Shown: positions 16,520-25,257 of the stretch, one piece after another | Position numbering within the stretch: the stretch's first letter is position 1 | How the letters are laid out: every line of letters starts with the position of its first letter | Assembly: GCF_021655075.1 (NCBI RefSeq) | Contig: NZ_PPXX01000006.1 | Location: 1-46,163, forward strand | Direction: 5' to 3' | Origin: Clostridium sp. Cult2 | GTDB taxonomy: Bacteria; Bacillota; Clostridia; Tissierellales; Tepidimicrobiaceae | Length of the DNA: 46,163 nucleotides | Notes under the pieces: model-generated | The model's input: the letters and a program-made list of their open reading frames with translations, nothing else | Told to the model about the DNA's origin: nothing | Databases searched by the model: none | Position numbers and translations under genes: made by a program

Positions 16520-17221
16520 CTATATCTTAGTTAATATACCCAATGTTAATACCGAAATCATTGCCCCTATGGAAGTAAGTCCAACAATTCCAAATCCAGA
16601 TAAAAGTGGGTCTGCACTTTCAACTATTTTAGCAAGCCCTATTGCCAAGGCCATATTAAGGGGTATATTTACAGGTCCAGTAGTTGCACTAGCTGAATCC
16701 ATGGCAATAGATACGAATTCTTCTGGTGCAAAAAAGGACAGTCCAATTATTAATCCAAGTAGGGGTATAATAATCTTCATATAGGATATTCCATTTAATA
16801 TCTTATATATACCAATTCCCATTCCAGTTCCAAATCCAATGGCAACAGCGTGTATCAATACTCTATGAGGTATTGCTCCTATAGATATTTCTTCTACTTC
16901 TAAAGCTAAAGCCTTCAAAGCTGGTTCTACTAAAGTCCCAAAATATCCTATAATAAAGGCCACAATTACTATAAGCCATTTTTTTTCTAAAACCACCAGA
17001 TTACTACCTACTGAATCTCCTAAAGGAAAAAGGCTCATAGAAACCCCTTTTAGAAAAAAGTGTAATCCAAGTACACTAAGTAAAAATCCAATACCAAATT
17101 CCTTAACATTTTCAATTGGTTTTTTCAATATTATTAGCTGAAAAAACATAAGAATAGCCGTCAATGGTAAAATACTTCTTAAAGTTTCCCATAGGGCATT
17201 TAGTATTTCTAATCCTCGCAT
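16520..17221 (-). CDS. DUF1538 integral membrane protein
   Basis: This 233-residue protein has about six to seven membrane segments. The middle segment FGTLVEPALKALALEVEEIS and the C-terminal SASATTGPVNIPLNMALAIG are the DUF1538 signatures as I know them. I know no established function; a transporter or channel is the obvious guess from topology. ATG at 17221 follows GGGGG. It forms a two-gene operon with the P-II-like gene, like the AmtB-GlnK arrangement. Confidence 0.8.
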   Translation of the reverse strand: MRGLEILNALWETLRSILPLTAILMFFQLIILKKPIENVKEFGIGFLLSVLGLHFFLKGVSMSLFPLGDSVGSNLVVLEKKWLIVIVAFIIGYFGTLVEPALKALALEVEEISIGAIPHRVLIHAVAIGFGTGMGIGIYKILNGISYMKIIIPLLGLIIGLSFFAPEEFVSIAMDSASATTGPVNIPLNMALAIGLAKIVESADPLLSGFGIVGLTSIGAMISVLTLGILTKI

Positions 17222-17400
17222 ATATTAAGCCCCCTTTGATGTTATATATAATAATATCATTATACTATAGTTATACTACTTATTAAAGGTTTCGAAGTAT
17301 TTGTTTTTATTTAACTTATATTTGATTTGTTTCCATATTTCCAGGGTATAAATATACGATTAAATATTTCTCTAGTTTCTTATGAATAGGAGGTTAAAAA

Positions 17401-18084
17401 ATGGAAAAAGAAAAATACATTCCTGAGGTAAAGTCCCAACTAAGGTCTAGAATCATAGAAGTTCCGTCTGTAATATATAAAGCTAGTGGTATCAAAATAT
17501 TGGGTACTAGAATTAAATCTTTATTGTTTTCTACCGATGTAGCTATAATTAAAAATACAAATGCCAATTCCATAATTGCTGTTTATCCCTTTACTCCACA
17601 GCTTTCTATTACTCAAGCCATTTTAGAGGTTGCTCCTGTTCCAGTTTTTGCAGGAGTGGGGGGTGGCCTTACTACAGGTAAAAGATCTGTAGATATTGCC
17701 CTTCAAGCAGAACTAATGGGGGCTTATGGAGTAGTAATTAATGCCCCTACAGCCCCTGAAGTTATCAGTAAAATGTACAATAGAATTGATATTCCTATTA
17801 TTGCAACAGTTGTAACGGAATACGATGACTATAAAGCAAAATTAGATGCTGGTGCTCGGATTTTGAATATATCTGGTGGTGCTAAAACTGCCCAGATAGT
17901 TAAAAAAATTCGTGATGAATATGGTAAAGAACTGCCTATTATTGCTACAGGAGGCCCAACTGATAATAGTATCCTAGCAACAATAGAAGCTGGCGCTAAT
18001 TCAATTACCTATACTCCTCCTTGTACTGCGGATATATTTGCTGAGGTTATGAGCAAATATCGAAAAGATAAAGAACAAAAATAA
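17401..18084 (+). CDS. TIM-barrel protein of unknown function
   Basis: This soluble protein has 227 residues. It reads as an (alpha/beta)8 barrel: repeated strand endings such as VPVFAGVGGGLTTG, GAYGVVINAPTAPEVI, IPIIATVVTEYDDY, ARILNISGGAKTA and LPIIATGGPTDNSI, with a late Gly-rich phosphate-binding-like turn. Relatives are often labelled hydrolase without proof. HisA/TrpC-like and aldolase-like barrels share the style, but I cannot assign a reaction. ATG follows AGGAGGTTAAAA. It is a single-gene unit ending at its own terminator. Confidence 0.75.
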   Translation: MEKEKYIPEVKSQLRSRIIEVPSVIYKASGIKILGTRIKSLLFSTDVAIIKNTNANSIIAVYPFTPQLSITQAILEVAPVPVFAGVGGGLTTGKRSVDIALQAELMGAYGVVINAPTAPEVISKMYNRIDIPIIATVVTEYDDYKAKLDAGARILNISGGAKTAQIVKKIRDEYGKELPIIATGGPTDNSILATIEAGANSITYTPPCTADIFAEVMSKYRKDKEQK

Positions 18085-18105
18085 AGCCCTAGGGCTTTAT
18101 TTTTG
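18077..18105. terminator. bidirectional intrinsic terminator
   Basis: AAAATAAAGCCC is followed at once by its inverse GGGCTTTATTTT around a central TA. The stem includes the stop codon of the TIM-barrel gene and ends in a T tract. It separates convergent genes and can also serve the AGCS gene on the minus strand. Confidence 0.88.
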
Positions 18106-18114
18106 TTTAGATTA

Positions 18115-19491
18115 TTATTCTTTTTCAGTTACATAACCCAATTCTTCAATATATTTTGTTCCAAAGAAATCTCTAGTAAGCTTAATAACTACTCCACTTA
18201 ATCCTAAAATACCTATTAAGTTTGGAATAGCCATTAAACCATTTAATGTATCTGCAATCTCCCAAAGGGTTTCAAGTCCACCTACTGCACCTATAACAAT
18301 AAAAGGGATCCATATGATTCTATAGGGAGTAATGACTTTAGGTCCAAGTATGAACTCTGCAGAACGCTCTCCATAGTAAGACCAGCTTAATAAGGTAGAA
18401 AAAGCAAATAATAATATTCCAATTGAAACGATATAGCCTCCAATTGTTGGGATAGATGTGTTAAATGCCATTGTAGTAAGTGCTGCCCCCGTTTCACCAG
18501 TATTCCATACACCAGTTACTATAATTGCCAATGCTGTTATGGTACAGATAATTAAAGTATCCATAAACACTTCAAAAACTCCCCATAATCCTTGACGTAC
18601 AGGATGATCTGTAGTTGCTGCTGCATGGGCTATTGGAGCACTACCAAGACCTGCTTCGTTGGAAAATACTCCGCGAGCTACACCCATTCTAGCAGCTAAA
18701 GCCATTGTAGAGCCTACAAATCCTCCTACTGCAGCAGAACCTGAAAAAGCACTTCTAAATATTAATCCAAAAGCTGCTGGAATACTTGATATATTTATAA
18801 TCAATATTACTATTCCACCTAAAATATAAAATCCAGCCATAAATGGAACTAACATTTCAGTTACAGTAGCAATTCTTTTAAGTCCACCAAACATAACCAA
18901 AGCAGCCAATACTGCTAAAACAATACCTGTAATCCATTTATTAACTCCAAAAGTCACCTCAAGAGAAGCTGCAACGGAGTTAGATTGAACCATATTTCCT
19001 ATACCAAAGGCTGCCATAGCTGCAAATATTGCAAAAATATAGGCTAACCAATTTGCATTAAGACCATTGGCAATATAATACATTGGCCCACCGACAAATC
19101 TTCCATCTTCTGTTCTCTCCCTATACTCTATACTAAGAACAACCTCAGCAAATTTTGTTGCCATTCCAAATAGAGCGGAAAGCCACATCCAAAATATTGC
19201 TCCCGGGCCCCCTATAGCTATTGCTGTAGCAACTCCAGCAATATTTCCTGTACCTACTGTAGCAGCTAAAGCAGTTGCAACAGCTTGAAAAGCTGTAATT
19301 TCTCCCTCTCCAGTAGTTTCTTTATCAAACATCTTCAATAATGTGTTTTTTAAAATATAGCCAAGTTTTGTTAAAGACATAAAATTAGTCCGAACAGTTA
19401 AGTAAACTCCAGTTCCTACTAATAAGATTAACATTATAGGACCCCAAACAAAGTTATTAACAATGTCATTGAGTCTAATAAAAAAGCCCAT
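18115..19491 (-). CDS. sodium:amino-acid symporter, AGCS family (alanine/glutamine type)
   Basis: This 458-residue inner-membrane carrier has about 11 hydrophobic segments and the family signatures GEITAFQAVATALAATVGTG, GPGAIFWMWLSALFGMATKF and GGPMYYI. AGCS carriers import alanine, glycine or glutamine with Na+. The gene lies directly downstream of a GlnK/GlnL-like two-component system. In Bacillus subtilis that system activates glsA-glnT, where GlnT is an AGCS carrier, so glutamine is the best-supported substrate here, by inference. ATG at 19491 follows AAGGAGG. Confidence 0.93.
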   Translation of the reverse strand: MGFFIRLNDIVNNFVWGPIMLILLVGTGVYLTVRTNFMSLTKLGYILKNTLLKMFDKETTGEGEITAFQAVATALAATVGTGNIAGVATAIAIGGPGAIFWMWLSALFGMATKFAEVVLSIEYRERTEDGRFVGGPMYYIANGLNANWLAYIFAIFAAMAAFGIGNMVQSNSVAASLEVTFGVNKWITGIVLAVLAALVMFGGLKRIATVTEMLVPFMAGFYILGGIVILIINISSIPAAFGLIFRSAFSGSAAVGGFVGSTMALAARMGVARGVFSNEAGLGSAPIAHAAATTDHPVRQGLWGVFEVFMDTLIICTITALAIIVTGVWNTGETGAALTTMAFNTSIPTIGGYIVSIGILLFAFSTLLSWSYYGERSAEFILGPKVITPYRIIWIPFIVIGAVGGLETLWEIADTLNGLMAIPNLIGILGLSGVVIKLTRDFFGTKYIEELGYVTEKE

Positions 19492-19522
19492 ACATATACC
19501 TCCTTAATATTTTTATTAGAAG

Positions 19523-19553
19523 TATATAATATGAACTTCAAGAAACTACAAAA
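19523..19553 (-). promoter_or_regulatory. candidate promoter of the symporter gene
   Basis: The minus strand has TTGTAG (19551-19546), 17 bases, then TATATA (19528-19523). Overlapping the -35 is TTTTGT, four bases, TCTTGA. It partly resembles the TTTTGT direct repeat that I recall as the target of B. subtilis GlnL. The match of the second half is imperfect (4 of 6). Confidence 0.4.
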
Positions 19554-19579
19554 AACATAGAAAAGTTTTCTGAAAATTT

Positions 19580-20422
19580 TTAATTGTCCAAATATTCACA
19601 AAATGATATCAACCCTACTAAAAATTTTTTAATATTAGTGGAACCCCCTCTATCCAACTTACCTCTTATATATTCCATTTCCCTACGCACCTGTTCAAAA
19701 TTAAATAGGCTATTAGAGTACTGAATAAATGTTTCATTCATATAGTCTTCAATGCCTAAATTTGCAATATTTGTCATGGCTATACTAATAGCTCTTCTCA
19801 TCCTTTGCTCCATAGATTTTGGATTGTCTGTAAAATAACTACAAAGTTCTCGGATAGTTACATTATTTAAGTTTATACCCTTTTTCATCACATATTTAAC
19901 TACTTTTATTATTTCTTCGCTACCTTTTTCACTAATAATTCCCAATTCCACTAATACATTGTTGATACATTGTTCACAAACTCCCTCTAATCTCACTATT
20001 TCTTTTTCTGGTTTATTGTTAAATATCTGTTGCATCTTTAAAATAGTTCTATTTATTTCAATCCGTTCTATTACCTTTCTAATTATCATTTCAACTTCTA
20101 TAGCGTTTATTGGTTTATATATATAGTATTCTACACCATACCTATAAGCTTTTTCAACCATATTTTTTGAGGAAACTTGAGATATCATTATAAATTCAAT
20201 ATTAGGGTACTCCTCCTTTAGTTGCTTGACAACCCTTAACCCATCTATTCCTGGCATCAATAAATCAATTAAAACAATATCTGGAATAGTGGTTCTAATC
20301 CTAGCTATTCCTTTTTTCCCATCCCTTTCTTCCCCTATTATTGTTCCCAATTCTTTGTCATCAATTATCTTCTTTAAAATACGAATGACATTAATGTCAT
20401 CGTCTAATATAAAAAATTTCAT
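19580..20422 (-). CDS. response regulator with YcbB-type output domain (GlnL-like)
   Basis: This 280-residue protein has a receiver domain (1-120) with the acidic pocket DDD (7-9), phospho-acceptor Asp53 in VLIDLLMPGIDG and Lys103 in YKPI. The C-terminal half (CEQCINNVLVELGI, KGINLNNVTIRELC, KSMEQRMRRAISIAM) matches the YcbB DNA-binding domain of B. subtilis GlnL. The start overlaps the stop of the kinase gene by four bases, so the two are translationally coupled. The symporter gene begins 88 bases downstream. Confidence 0.88.
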   Translation of the reverse strand: MKFFILDDDINVIRILKKIIDDKELGTIIGEERDGKKGIARIRTTIPDIVLIDLLMPGIDGLRVVKQLKEEYPNIEFIMISQVSSKNMVEKAYRYGVEYYIYKPINAIEVEMIIRKVIERIEINRTILKMQQIFNNKPEKEIVRLEGVCEQCINNVLVELGIISEKGSEEIIKVVKYVMKKGINLNNVTIRELCSYFTDNPKSMEQRMRRAISIAMTNIANLGIEDYMNETFIQYSNSLFNFEQVRREMEYIRGKLDRGGSTNIKKFLVGLISFCEYLDN

Positions 20423-21687
20423 TCATTAATACCCTCCAATTCTCTCACTGGAATAGATATGGTAAAAGTACTTCCTTGTCCAACTTTTGATTTTACATGT
20501 ATACTACCTTTTAATTGAACTTGAAGAAGTTTTTCTATAAGAGTAAGACCTAGTCCCCTATTAATTTGTCCTGTATTATAATCAATTTTAGTAGAATATC
20601 CTGGGGAAAAAATATGGGGCAAATCTTCATCATCAATTCCACATCCATTATCTATAATAGTAAATTGATGATTATTATTTTCAATAGTATGAGTTAGGAC
20701 AATATTTCCCTCGTTTTCAATTGAATCTATGGCATTCATTACAATATTTCTCAATATGGACATTAGGTAATAATGTTTTTCTGTATAAAAGTTTTTTCCT
20801 GTCTTATATTCTATGGAAATATTCTTATTTTGTTTTTTTATATCCCTTTCCAATGTCTCCTTTAATATAATCATAAGTTCTGAAAAATACATGCCTGTAT
20901 TATCTAACCTATTTTCCATTATTTCTTCTATGCCCATTACGACCAATCCATATTCCTTTTTTATTTCATGGACGTCCTTAGCTATTTCTAAAGCCACATC
21001 ACTCCAATTTTCTCTATTTATATTTTCATTAATATTAGAAAATAACTCATAGGCATTGGACATTACCTTCTCAATATGAGCCATGTTCTTTTCCATCCAA
21101 TAGACTTCCGTTTTTAATTGAGATGTTAATCTTAATAGATTTCTATATCTTTTATCATGTTCTTCTTTTATCAATAATAATTTATAGTATTTGTATCCTG
21201 TTATCATCAACCATACTAACCCAGCTCTCAATAACCCTACTAATAATAATATTTTTATCATTCCATAATCCGTAGTAAACAAATTTCTCCCTATTCTAAT
21301 ATATACTTCTATTATATTGGAAAAAGTATCGCTTAAAGCGGCGATAATAAACATTTTATTATGAGTAATAGGTTGAAACTTTCTCTTAATGCCATAAAAC
21401 AATAAACCATAAACTATATAAAAGATGTTTTCTGGCATAGAATAAAGAATGGTTTCGACAAAAGGTCCTTGTATAATTCCATAAAATATTCCTCTAAATA
21501 ACACTAGTGAAGAACCTGACAAAACCCCAAATAATATGGGATTAAATTCATTATACATAAATAGCAATAATGGAAACATAACACCTGCAAAGGAAAATTT
21601 AAAATTTTTAACATAGAAATCGATATATAAAAGAGAAGATAAACCTACTACCAAAGAAGCAATCACAATTTCTTTATGCTTTCTCAT
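20419..21687 (-). CDS. sensor histidine kinase (GlnK/YcbA-like)
   Basis: At 422 residues, it has an N-terminal membrane part with about five hydrophobic segments (1-170), a helical dimerisation region with a candidate His in MEKNMAHIEKVMSNAYEL, and a C-terminal ATPase domain. The N box is IVMNAIDSIENEG, G1 is DNGCGIDDEDL, the F box is IFSPGYSTK and G2 is GRGLGLTLI. There is no extracytoplasmic sensor domain, so it probably senses through its membrane segments, as the glutamine kinase YcbA does. ATG at 21687 follows AGGTGATAAT. Confidence 0.87.
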   Translation of the reverse strand: MRKHKEIVIASLVVGLSSLLYIDFYVKNFKFSFAGVMFPLLLFMYNEFNPILFGVLSGSSLVLFRGIFYGIIQGPFVETILYSMPENIFYIVYGLLFYGIKRKFQPITHNKMFIIAALSDTFSNIIEVYIRIGRNLFTTDYGMIKILLLVGLLRAGLVWLMITGYKYYKLLLIKEEHDKRYRNLLRLTSQLKTEVYWMEKNMAHIEKVMSNAYELFSNINENINRENWSDVALEIAKDVHEIKKEYGLVVMGIEEIMENRLDNTGMYFSELMIILKETLERDIKKQNKNISIEYKTGKNFYTEKHYYLMSILRNIVMNAIDSIENEGNIVLTHTIENNNHQFTIIDNGCGIDDEDLPHIFSPGYSTKIDYNTGQINRGLGLTLIEKLLQVQLKGSIHVKSKVGQGSTFTISIPVRELEGINE

Positions 21688-21695
21688 ATTATCAC

Positions 21696-22607
21696 CTAAA
21701 CCTTATGGGTTTTGCTAGAATTATTGTTATCATTAACTTTTTTTCTCAAAAAGCTCCATTTAGTTTCAGTAGTTATAATGGACACCAATATGGAAATACA
21801 TCCTATCAAAAATCTAATTGTGAAGGGTTCTTTTAAAAATATTAAGGACATTATACCTCCAAATACAGCTTCTAAACTTAATATTATAGCAGCATGGGTA
21901 GATGTAGTATATTTTTGGGCAATGTTTTGAACTAAAAAAGCTATCAAGGTGCTAAATATTGCCAGATATAATATTGAATAAATGGTTTCATTTGACATCT
22001 TCCCCATCTTAGGCTCTAATGTTAATGCAAATATGGTAGAAAATATACCTGCGACTAAAATTTGAATCACAGATAGGACAATTGGGTCATGTTCTTTCGA
22101 AAAATAACCAATAGTTGCTATATGGAAGGCAAAAAATATTGCACAAACGAAGGTTAAAAACTCTCCATATCCAAATCTTAAATTACTTTCGAAACTCAAT
22201 ATTCCTATACCAGTGAAACAAAGAATTACTGCTATTACCTCATATATATCTGGTTTCTTTTTGCTAATCCCCCAATATATAAATGGTACCATAACAACGT
22301 TGCTAGCAGTAATAAAGGCTTGTTTCCCAACAGTTGTATATTTAAGCCCTACAGTTTGAGTAGCAAATCCACCAAATAAAAAAATACCTATTAATAGTCC
22401 TGCCTTCCAATCTTTAAGTTTAGCCTTTTTCAATCTATTGAAAAAAACTATACTCATCAGTAAAAAAGAAATTATAAATCTATAGGCTAGTAGATAGTAG
22501 GGTGTAATATAATCCAATGAGTTTTTTGTAACAACAAATCCGCTTCCCCATATAATTGCAACTATTAATAATGAAAAATCTGCATATACACTTGATTTAT
22601 TTTTCAT
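21696..22607 (-). CDS. EamA (DMT superfamily) transporter
   Basis: This 303-residue protein has ten hydrophobic segments in two EamA repeats. The N-terminal IVAIIWGSGFVVTKNSLDYI and the second-repeat LIAFLVQNIAQKYTTSTHAAI and LEAVFGGIMSLIFLKEP are typical of metabolite exporters of the drug/metabolite family. The substrate is unknown. Its stop lies nine bases before the start of the kinase gene, so it may lead the same transcript. The tail after the last helix is rich in Asn, Lys and Ser. Confidence 0.9.
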   Translation of the reverse strand: MKNKSSVYADFSLLIVAIIWGSGFVVTKNSLDYITPYYLLAYRFIISFLLMSIVFFNRLKKAKLKDWKAGLLIGIFLFGGFATQTVGLKYTTVGKQAFITASNVVMVPFIYWGISKKKPDIYEVIAVILCFTGIGILSFESNLRFGYGEFLTFVCAIFFAFHIATIGYFSKEHDPIVLSVIQILVAGIFSTIFALTLEPKMGKMSNETIYSILYLAIFSTLIAFLVQNIAQKYTTSTHAAIILSLEAVFGGIMSLIFLKEPFTIRFLIGCISILVSIITTETKWSFLRKKVNDNNNSSKTHKV

Positions 22608-22739
22608 ATACTTCCTCCTATTAACTAGAATTACTATACATATTGTATCATAAATTTACTGTATGTTTTAATTAATAATTGGAACTTTTTTGTTTTATTA
22701 AAATATAATGGTAATATCATTAATAATATAGGTGATTTT

Positions 22740-24059
22740 ATGTATAAAAAGTTAGTTTATGGCATAAATACTTTAGTTCCATTGTTTAATGGCAACAAAG
22801 TTCCTTATATAAATTTTGACAATGCCGCCACTACTCCACCTTTTTTCTCTGTTCTTCACGGAATAAATAATTTTTCCCCCTATTATTCTTCCGTACACAG
22901 AGGAACAGGATATAAGTCCATTGTATCTTCCCATTTCTATGATAATGCAAGAAATATTGTAATGGATTTTGTAAATGCTGACCCTAATTATTATACAGCA
23001 ATATTTGTGAAAAATACAACAGAAGCAATAAACAAACTCTCTTATAGACTAATGGATGAAATAAAAGATGGAGTAGTCCTTTCAACTTATATGGAGCACC
23101 ATTCTAACGATTTGCCTTGGAGATATAGATACAATGTAGATTATGTTGAAGTAGATGCAAAGGGTAGATTATCTTTAGACCATCTAGAATACCTCTTAAA
23201 AAAGCATCAAGGAAAAGTGAAATTAGTAGCTCTAACTGGCGCCTCTAATGTAACAGGTTATATAAATCCAATACATAAAATAGCAAAACTAGCCCATAGA
23301 TATGGAAGTAAAATATTGGTAGATGGTGCTCAGTTAGTTCCTCATCATCCAGTAGATATTAAATCTGTAAAGGATCCATGCCATATAGATTATATTGCCT
23401 TTTCTGCTCACAAAATGTATGCCCCCTTTGGTACTGGAGTCCTTATAGCTCCTAAGACCACTTTTGTATCTGGTTTTTCAGACCATATAGGTGGAGGTAC
23501 TGTTGATTTAGTAACATCCGAAGAAGTACTATGGACTTCTCCCCCTGAAAAAGAAGAGGCAGGAACTCCTAACCTTCTTGGAGTAGTGGCATTAATTGAA
23601 AGCATTAGTACATTAAAAAAACTTCATATAGCAAAAGTCGCTGAATACGAGAGAAAACTAACTAGATATACTTTGGAAAAGATGAAAACAATTCCAAATA
23701 TTAAATTGTATGATGATGAAGATGTAAAAAATAAGGTATCTATTATATCTTTCAATATTGATGGCTTATACCATGGAACTGTAGCAACAATCCTCTCTTT
23801 AGAAGGAGGCATTGGAGTAAGAAATGGATGTTTTTGTGCTCAGCCCTATATTCAAAAATTACTCAATGTATCAAAAGAAGATATAGAAAAATATAAGAAT
23901 AATGAAAATCTTCTTAGACCTGGTACCGTTAGAATCAGTTATGGCCTTTACAACGATTATGAAGAAATTAATATCATGATAGAATTATTAAAACAGATAG
24001 GAAATAATATAGAATATTATGATTCTAAGTATAGAAATCCTCCTTTCTACTCAAAATAG
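22740..24059 (+). CDS. class V aminotransferase, cysteine desulfurase-like (SufS type)
   Basis: This 439-residue PLP enzyme has the N-terminal INFDNAATTPPF, TEAINKLSYRL and LSTYMEHHSNDLPWR. The PLP lysine is in AFSAHKMYAPFGTG, and a loop Cys lies in RNGCFCAQPY, as in SufS-like desulfurases that pass sulfur from cysteine to an acceptor. It is longer than SufS (about 405) because of a C-terminal extension. No sufBCD or iscU is near. The partner is the DsrE-like gene 18 bases downstream, a plausible sulfur acceptor. ATG follows AGGTGATTTT. Confidence 0.88.
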   Translation: MYKKLVYGINTLVPLFNGNKVPYINFDNAATTPPFFSVLHGINNFSPYYSSVHRGTGYKSIVSSHFYDNARNIVMDFVNADPNYYTAIFVKNTTEAINKLSYRLMDEIKDGVVLSTYMEHHSNDLPWRYRYNVDYVEVDAKGRLSLDHLEYLLKKHQGKVKLVALTGASNVTGYINPIHKIAKLAHRYGSKILVDGAQLVPHHPVDIKSVKDPCHIDYIAFSAHKMYAPFGTGVLIAPKTTFVSGFSDHIGGGTVDLVTSEEVLWTSPPEKEEAGTPNLLGVVALIESISTLKKLHIAKVAEYERKLTRYTLEKMKTIPNIKLYDDEDVKNKVSIISFNIDGLYHGTVATILSLEGGIGVRNGCFCAQPYIQKLLNVSKEDIEKYKNNENLLRPGTVRISYGLYNDYEEINIMIELLKQIGNNIEYYDSKYRNPPFYSK

Positions 24060-24077
24060 TGTAAAGGAGGTTCCTTT

Positions 24078-24554
24078 ATGGATAAAAAGATGAATATACT
24101 TATGTTTAGTGGAGAATATGATAAAGCCTTAGCTGCTCTTATACTAGCCAATTCTGCTAAAGAGATAAATATGGATGTTACCATGTTCTTTGCCTTCTGG
24201 GGATTATTATTGGTAAGAGACCCAAATAATTTATCTGAAGAAGATAAAACTACCTATGAAAAGATGTTTGCAAATATGACACCAAAACATATTGAAGATT
24301 TACCTTTGTCCAAAATGAACTTTGCAGGAATAGGCAAAAAGATGTTAACAGAGATGATGGAAGAAAATGAAACTCCAAAATTAAAAGATTTTTTAATGGG
24401 AGCCATCAATAAGGGAGTAAAATTCAAAGCCTGTAAGCTTTCCTGTGAAGTCATGGGATTTAAGGAGGAAGAATTGATTAAGGAAGTAAAAATAGTAACA
24501 GCTGAAGAATATTTAATGGATGCTATGGATTCAAATATTCAATTATTTATTTAA
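24078..24554 (+). CDS. DsrE/DsrF/DrsH-like sulfur-relay protein
   Basis: The protein has 158 residues and the DsrE-like fold pattern: MNILMFSGEYDKALAALILA, then MDVTMFFAFWGLLLVRD, then a long helical insert and the C-terminal FKACKLSCEVMGF, whose Cys residues could carry persulfide. It forms an operon with the desulfurase-like gene, behind AAAGGAGG. Family members bind persulfides on a conserved Cys in this region. That this one takes sulfur from its neighbour is an inference. Confidence 0.85.
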   Translation: MDKKMNILMFSGEYDKALAALILANSAKEINMDVTMFFAFWGLLLVRDPNNLSEEDKTTYEKMFANMTPKHIEDLPLSKMNFAGIGKKMLTEMMEENETPKLKDFLMGAINKGVKFKACKLSCEVMGFKEEELIKEVKIVTAEEYLMDAMDSNIQLFI

Positions 24555-24583
24555 GCGAGTCAAAGGATATCCTTTGACTCGCT
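24554..24583. terminator. bidirectional terminator, perfect 30-bp palindrome
   Basis: AGCGAGTCAAAGGAT is followed directly by its inverse complement, giving 15-bp arms. The structure covers the stop codons of both convergent genes (24554 on plus, 24582 on minus). Flanking T/A tracts are modest (TTTATTTA, TAAAATT). Confidence 0.85.
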
Positions 24584-25244
24584 AAAATTCCTTCCTTAAA
24601 TATATAATTTTAGATATCTGTAAGGATATATAAAATATTATTATTGAGAATATCAATAAAACTCCACTTATCTTTTTAATATTCATCTCTATTAAAATAT
24701 TTACGATTTTAGTTTGTTGTAATGTCTTGCCAAGTTTCCCTAACATAGCAGGAGTTAAAATAATTAACATGTAGATTAGTTGATTAAACATTGCCAAGCC
24801 ATTTTCAGATTTAAAATATATAGGATAATATATGGAATAAAAGATTAAAAGTAAATTTAAGGCCACTATAAAATCCCATATACCTGCTGCCCTGCCTCCC
24901 TTTCCAATACCTACTAAAATGAAAATATTAGTCATGACTATAACGGCTATAGAATACATAATAACGTATATTAACAATAATAGATATTTACTTCTTACTA
25001 CATCTTTTTTATTGATTGGAAAACTATTTATAACTATATCCACCTTATTTTTCTGATCATATCCATTAGAATACATAACTGAAAAATATGTTATCATAAA
25101 TATAGCTAGAATATACATTATATTTACCTGTAAGGTTGAAGCTCCGGTTTTAAGTCCAGCTAGAGATATAAATATAGGAAAAAATAATCCAAAAATACTC
25201 ATCTTACTGGAAATTTTTAAATCCTTCATCACTAAATTAAACAT
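24582..25244 (-). CDS. ABC-2 type permease, second subunit
   Basis: This membrane protein of about 220 residues has six hydrophobic segments. VDIVINSFPINKKDVVRSKY is the cytoplasmic motif shared by many Firmicute ABC-2 permeases. I start at ATG 25244 after AGGAGGGATAGAAAA; an upstream in-frame ATG at 25277 lies inside the previous gene. It ends the four-gene GntR-ABC operon and probably pairs with the preceding permease. The substrate is unknown; related YtrA-controlled transporters are tied to cell-envelope stress or antimicrobial peptides. Confidence 0.85.
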   Translation of the reverse strand: MFNLVMKDLKISSKMSIFGLFFPIFISLAGLKTGASTLQVNIMYILAIFMITYFSVMYSNGYDQKNKVDIVINSFPINKKDVVRSKYLLLLIYVIMYSIAVIVMTNIFILVGIGKGGRAAGIWDFIVALNLLLIFYSIYYPIYFKSENGLAMFNQLIYMLIILTPAMLGKLGKTLQQTKIVNILIEMNIKKISGVLLIFSIIIFYISLQISKIIYLRKEF

Positions 25245-25257
25245 TTTTCTATCCCTC

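Noticed and set aside
16308-16784. 158-codon plus-strand frame opposite the P-II-like and DUF1538 genes
   Set aside because: It is antisense to two clear family members, and its Ser/Ile/Pro-rich composition is that of a mirror frame.
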